Assembly: GCA_002021875.1 (NCBI GenBank)
Contig: CP018627.1
Location: 2,418,001-2,482,000, forward strand
Reading direction: 5' to 3'
Source of the DNA: Streptomyces hygroscopicus
GTDB lineage: Bacteria > Actinomycetota > Actinomycetes > Streptomycetales > Streptomycetaceae
DNA: 64,000 nucleotides
Below, piece by piece: positions 63,783-64,000 of the stretch. Position 1 is the first letter of the stretch, and each line of letters starts with the position of its first letter. A program made the translations under genes and the position numbers. Below the pieces are notes generated by a model, which was not told the DNA's origin, made no database searches, and saw nothing but the letters and a program-made list of their open reading frames with translations.

Positions 63783-63880
63783 CGACCAATATAGCTCGAC
63801 GCGCGGCCCTCTTCGATATCAATCCGGGCTGGGAATTGCTGGAATTCTCGCGAATTCACGACGGGAATTCATGGCAATTC
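63783..63880 (-). promoter_or_regulatory. shared promoter/operator module, copy 2
   Basis: CGACCAATATAGCTCGA at 63783-63799 (minus strand: TATATT -10-like box), then 33 nt, then AATT boxes at 63834, 63843 and 63853 exactly as in copy 1. Two further boxes follow at 63866 and 63876. Most boxes are GAATTC. It precedes the AAA+ gene by 112 bp. Confidence 0.72.
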
Positions 63881-63884
63881 GCGG

Positions 63885-63909
63885 GTGCACGATGCTTTGC
63901 GTCGTGCAC
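63885..63909. other. hairpin beside tandem repeats
   Basis: GTGCACGATGC and GCGTCGTGCAC pair over 11 bp (one G-T) around a TTT loop. It lies between the promoter module and the 13-bp repeats and may end a transcript entering from the right or belong to an origin-like region. Confidence 0.5.
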
Positions 63910-63935
63910 GGCGGAATGGACGACGCTTCCCCAGG

Positions 63936-64000
63936 CCACCCGGCGCGGCCACCCGGCGCGGCCACCCGGCGCGGCCACCCGGCGCGGCCACCCGGCGCGG
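63936..64000. repeat. five exact 13-bp tandem repeats
   Basis: CCACCCGGCGCGG occurs five times without gap or mismatch up to the last base of the window, so the array continues beyond it. It is non-coding. Iteron, partition or telomere-proxim al repeat are possibilities; an assembly edge is another. Confidence 0.85.

Noticed and set aside
63936..64000. CRISPR array
   Set aside because: The 13-bp units are directly abutting with no spacers, so it is a simple tandem repeat.

Overview
The window is high-GC DNA from an actinomycete, almost certainly Streptomyces. Evidence: strong third-position GC bias, GTG/ATG starts behind GGAGG sites, an Lsr2 gene, DUF317, DUF2637 and Replic_Relax plasmid families, and many insertion sequences of Streptomyces type. 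The density of broken IS copies, truncated genes and plasmid-type transfer genes fits a linear plasmid or a chromosome arm or integrated element. I cannot tell which from the sequence. I saw no tRNA, rRNA or CRISPR array.

Layout. 0.5-3.0 kb holds a small regulatory locus: a GntR/UTRA regulator divergent from a short gene and a dapF-like epimerase, with a double dyad operator between them. 3-35 kb is an IS graveyard: pieces of IS5, IS427-group, IS3, IS4, IS630, IS701, ISAs1, ISAzo13 and Mu/TniA-type elements. Between them sit stranded cargo genes: two relics of a contractile-injection/phage-tail baseplate gene, a toxin-like C-terminus with its coupled downstream gene, a SUKH protein, a WD40-like protein, Lsr2, a secreted AMIN-like protein, an IclR regulator, a leucine-rich-repeat protein and an ADP-ribosylglycohydrolase. 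35-47 kb continues in the same style with more intact elements (two IS630, an IS4 with a perfect 10-bp target duplication, an IS5-like element with a small membrane passenger). It also holds an alpha/beta hydrolase, a metallo-beta-lactamase-fold protein, a lipoprotein, HEAT-like proteins and a SUKH-4-like protein.

From 47.6 kb the character changes to a compact plasmid-type module. On the + strand are a VirD4/TraG-like ATPase, a Replic_Relax protein, a transglycosylase-NlpC/P60 wall hydrolase, a DUF2637 membrane protein and a protein with two winged-helix domains. The second to fourth overlap by ATGA, as in a translationally coupled operon. After a phosphotransferase gene split by foreign DNA, the - strand carries an endonuclease VII-like protein, four small unknown genes, a DUF317 protein, a VWA protein with an HExxH motif, and a MoxR/CobS-like AAA+ ATPase.

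The most promising undescribed system is this right-hand module. The AAA+ and VWA genes and the DUF317 gene set are preceded by the same promoter-proximal module: a CGACCAATRTAGCTCGA box and an array of AATT boxes, at exactly the same 33-nt spacing although the DNA between has diverged. The N-terminal domain of the AAA+ protein also matches the C-terminal winged helix of the protein beside the transfer genes. I infer one co-regulated system that joins DNA transfer to an AAA+/VWA remodelling machine. The window ends in a hairpin followed by five exact copies of a 13-bp repeat.
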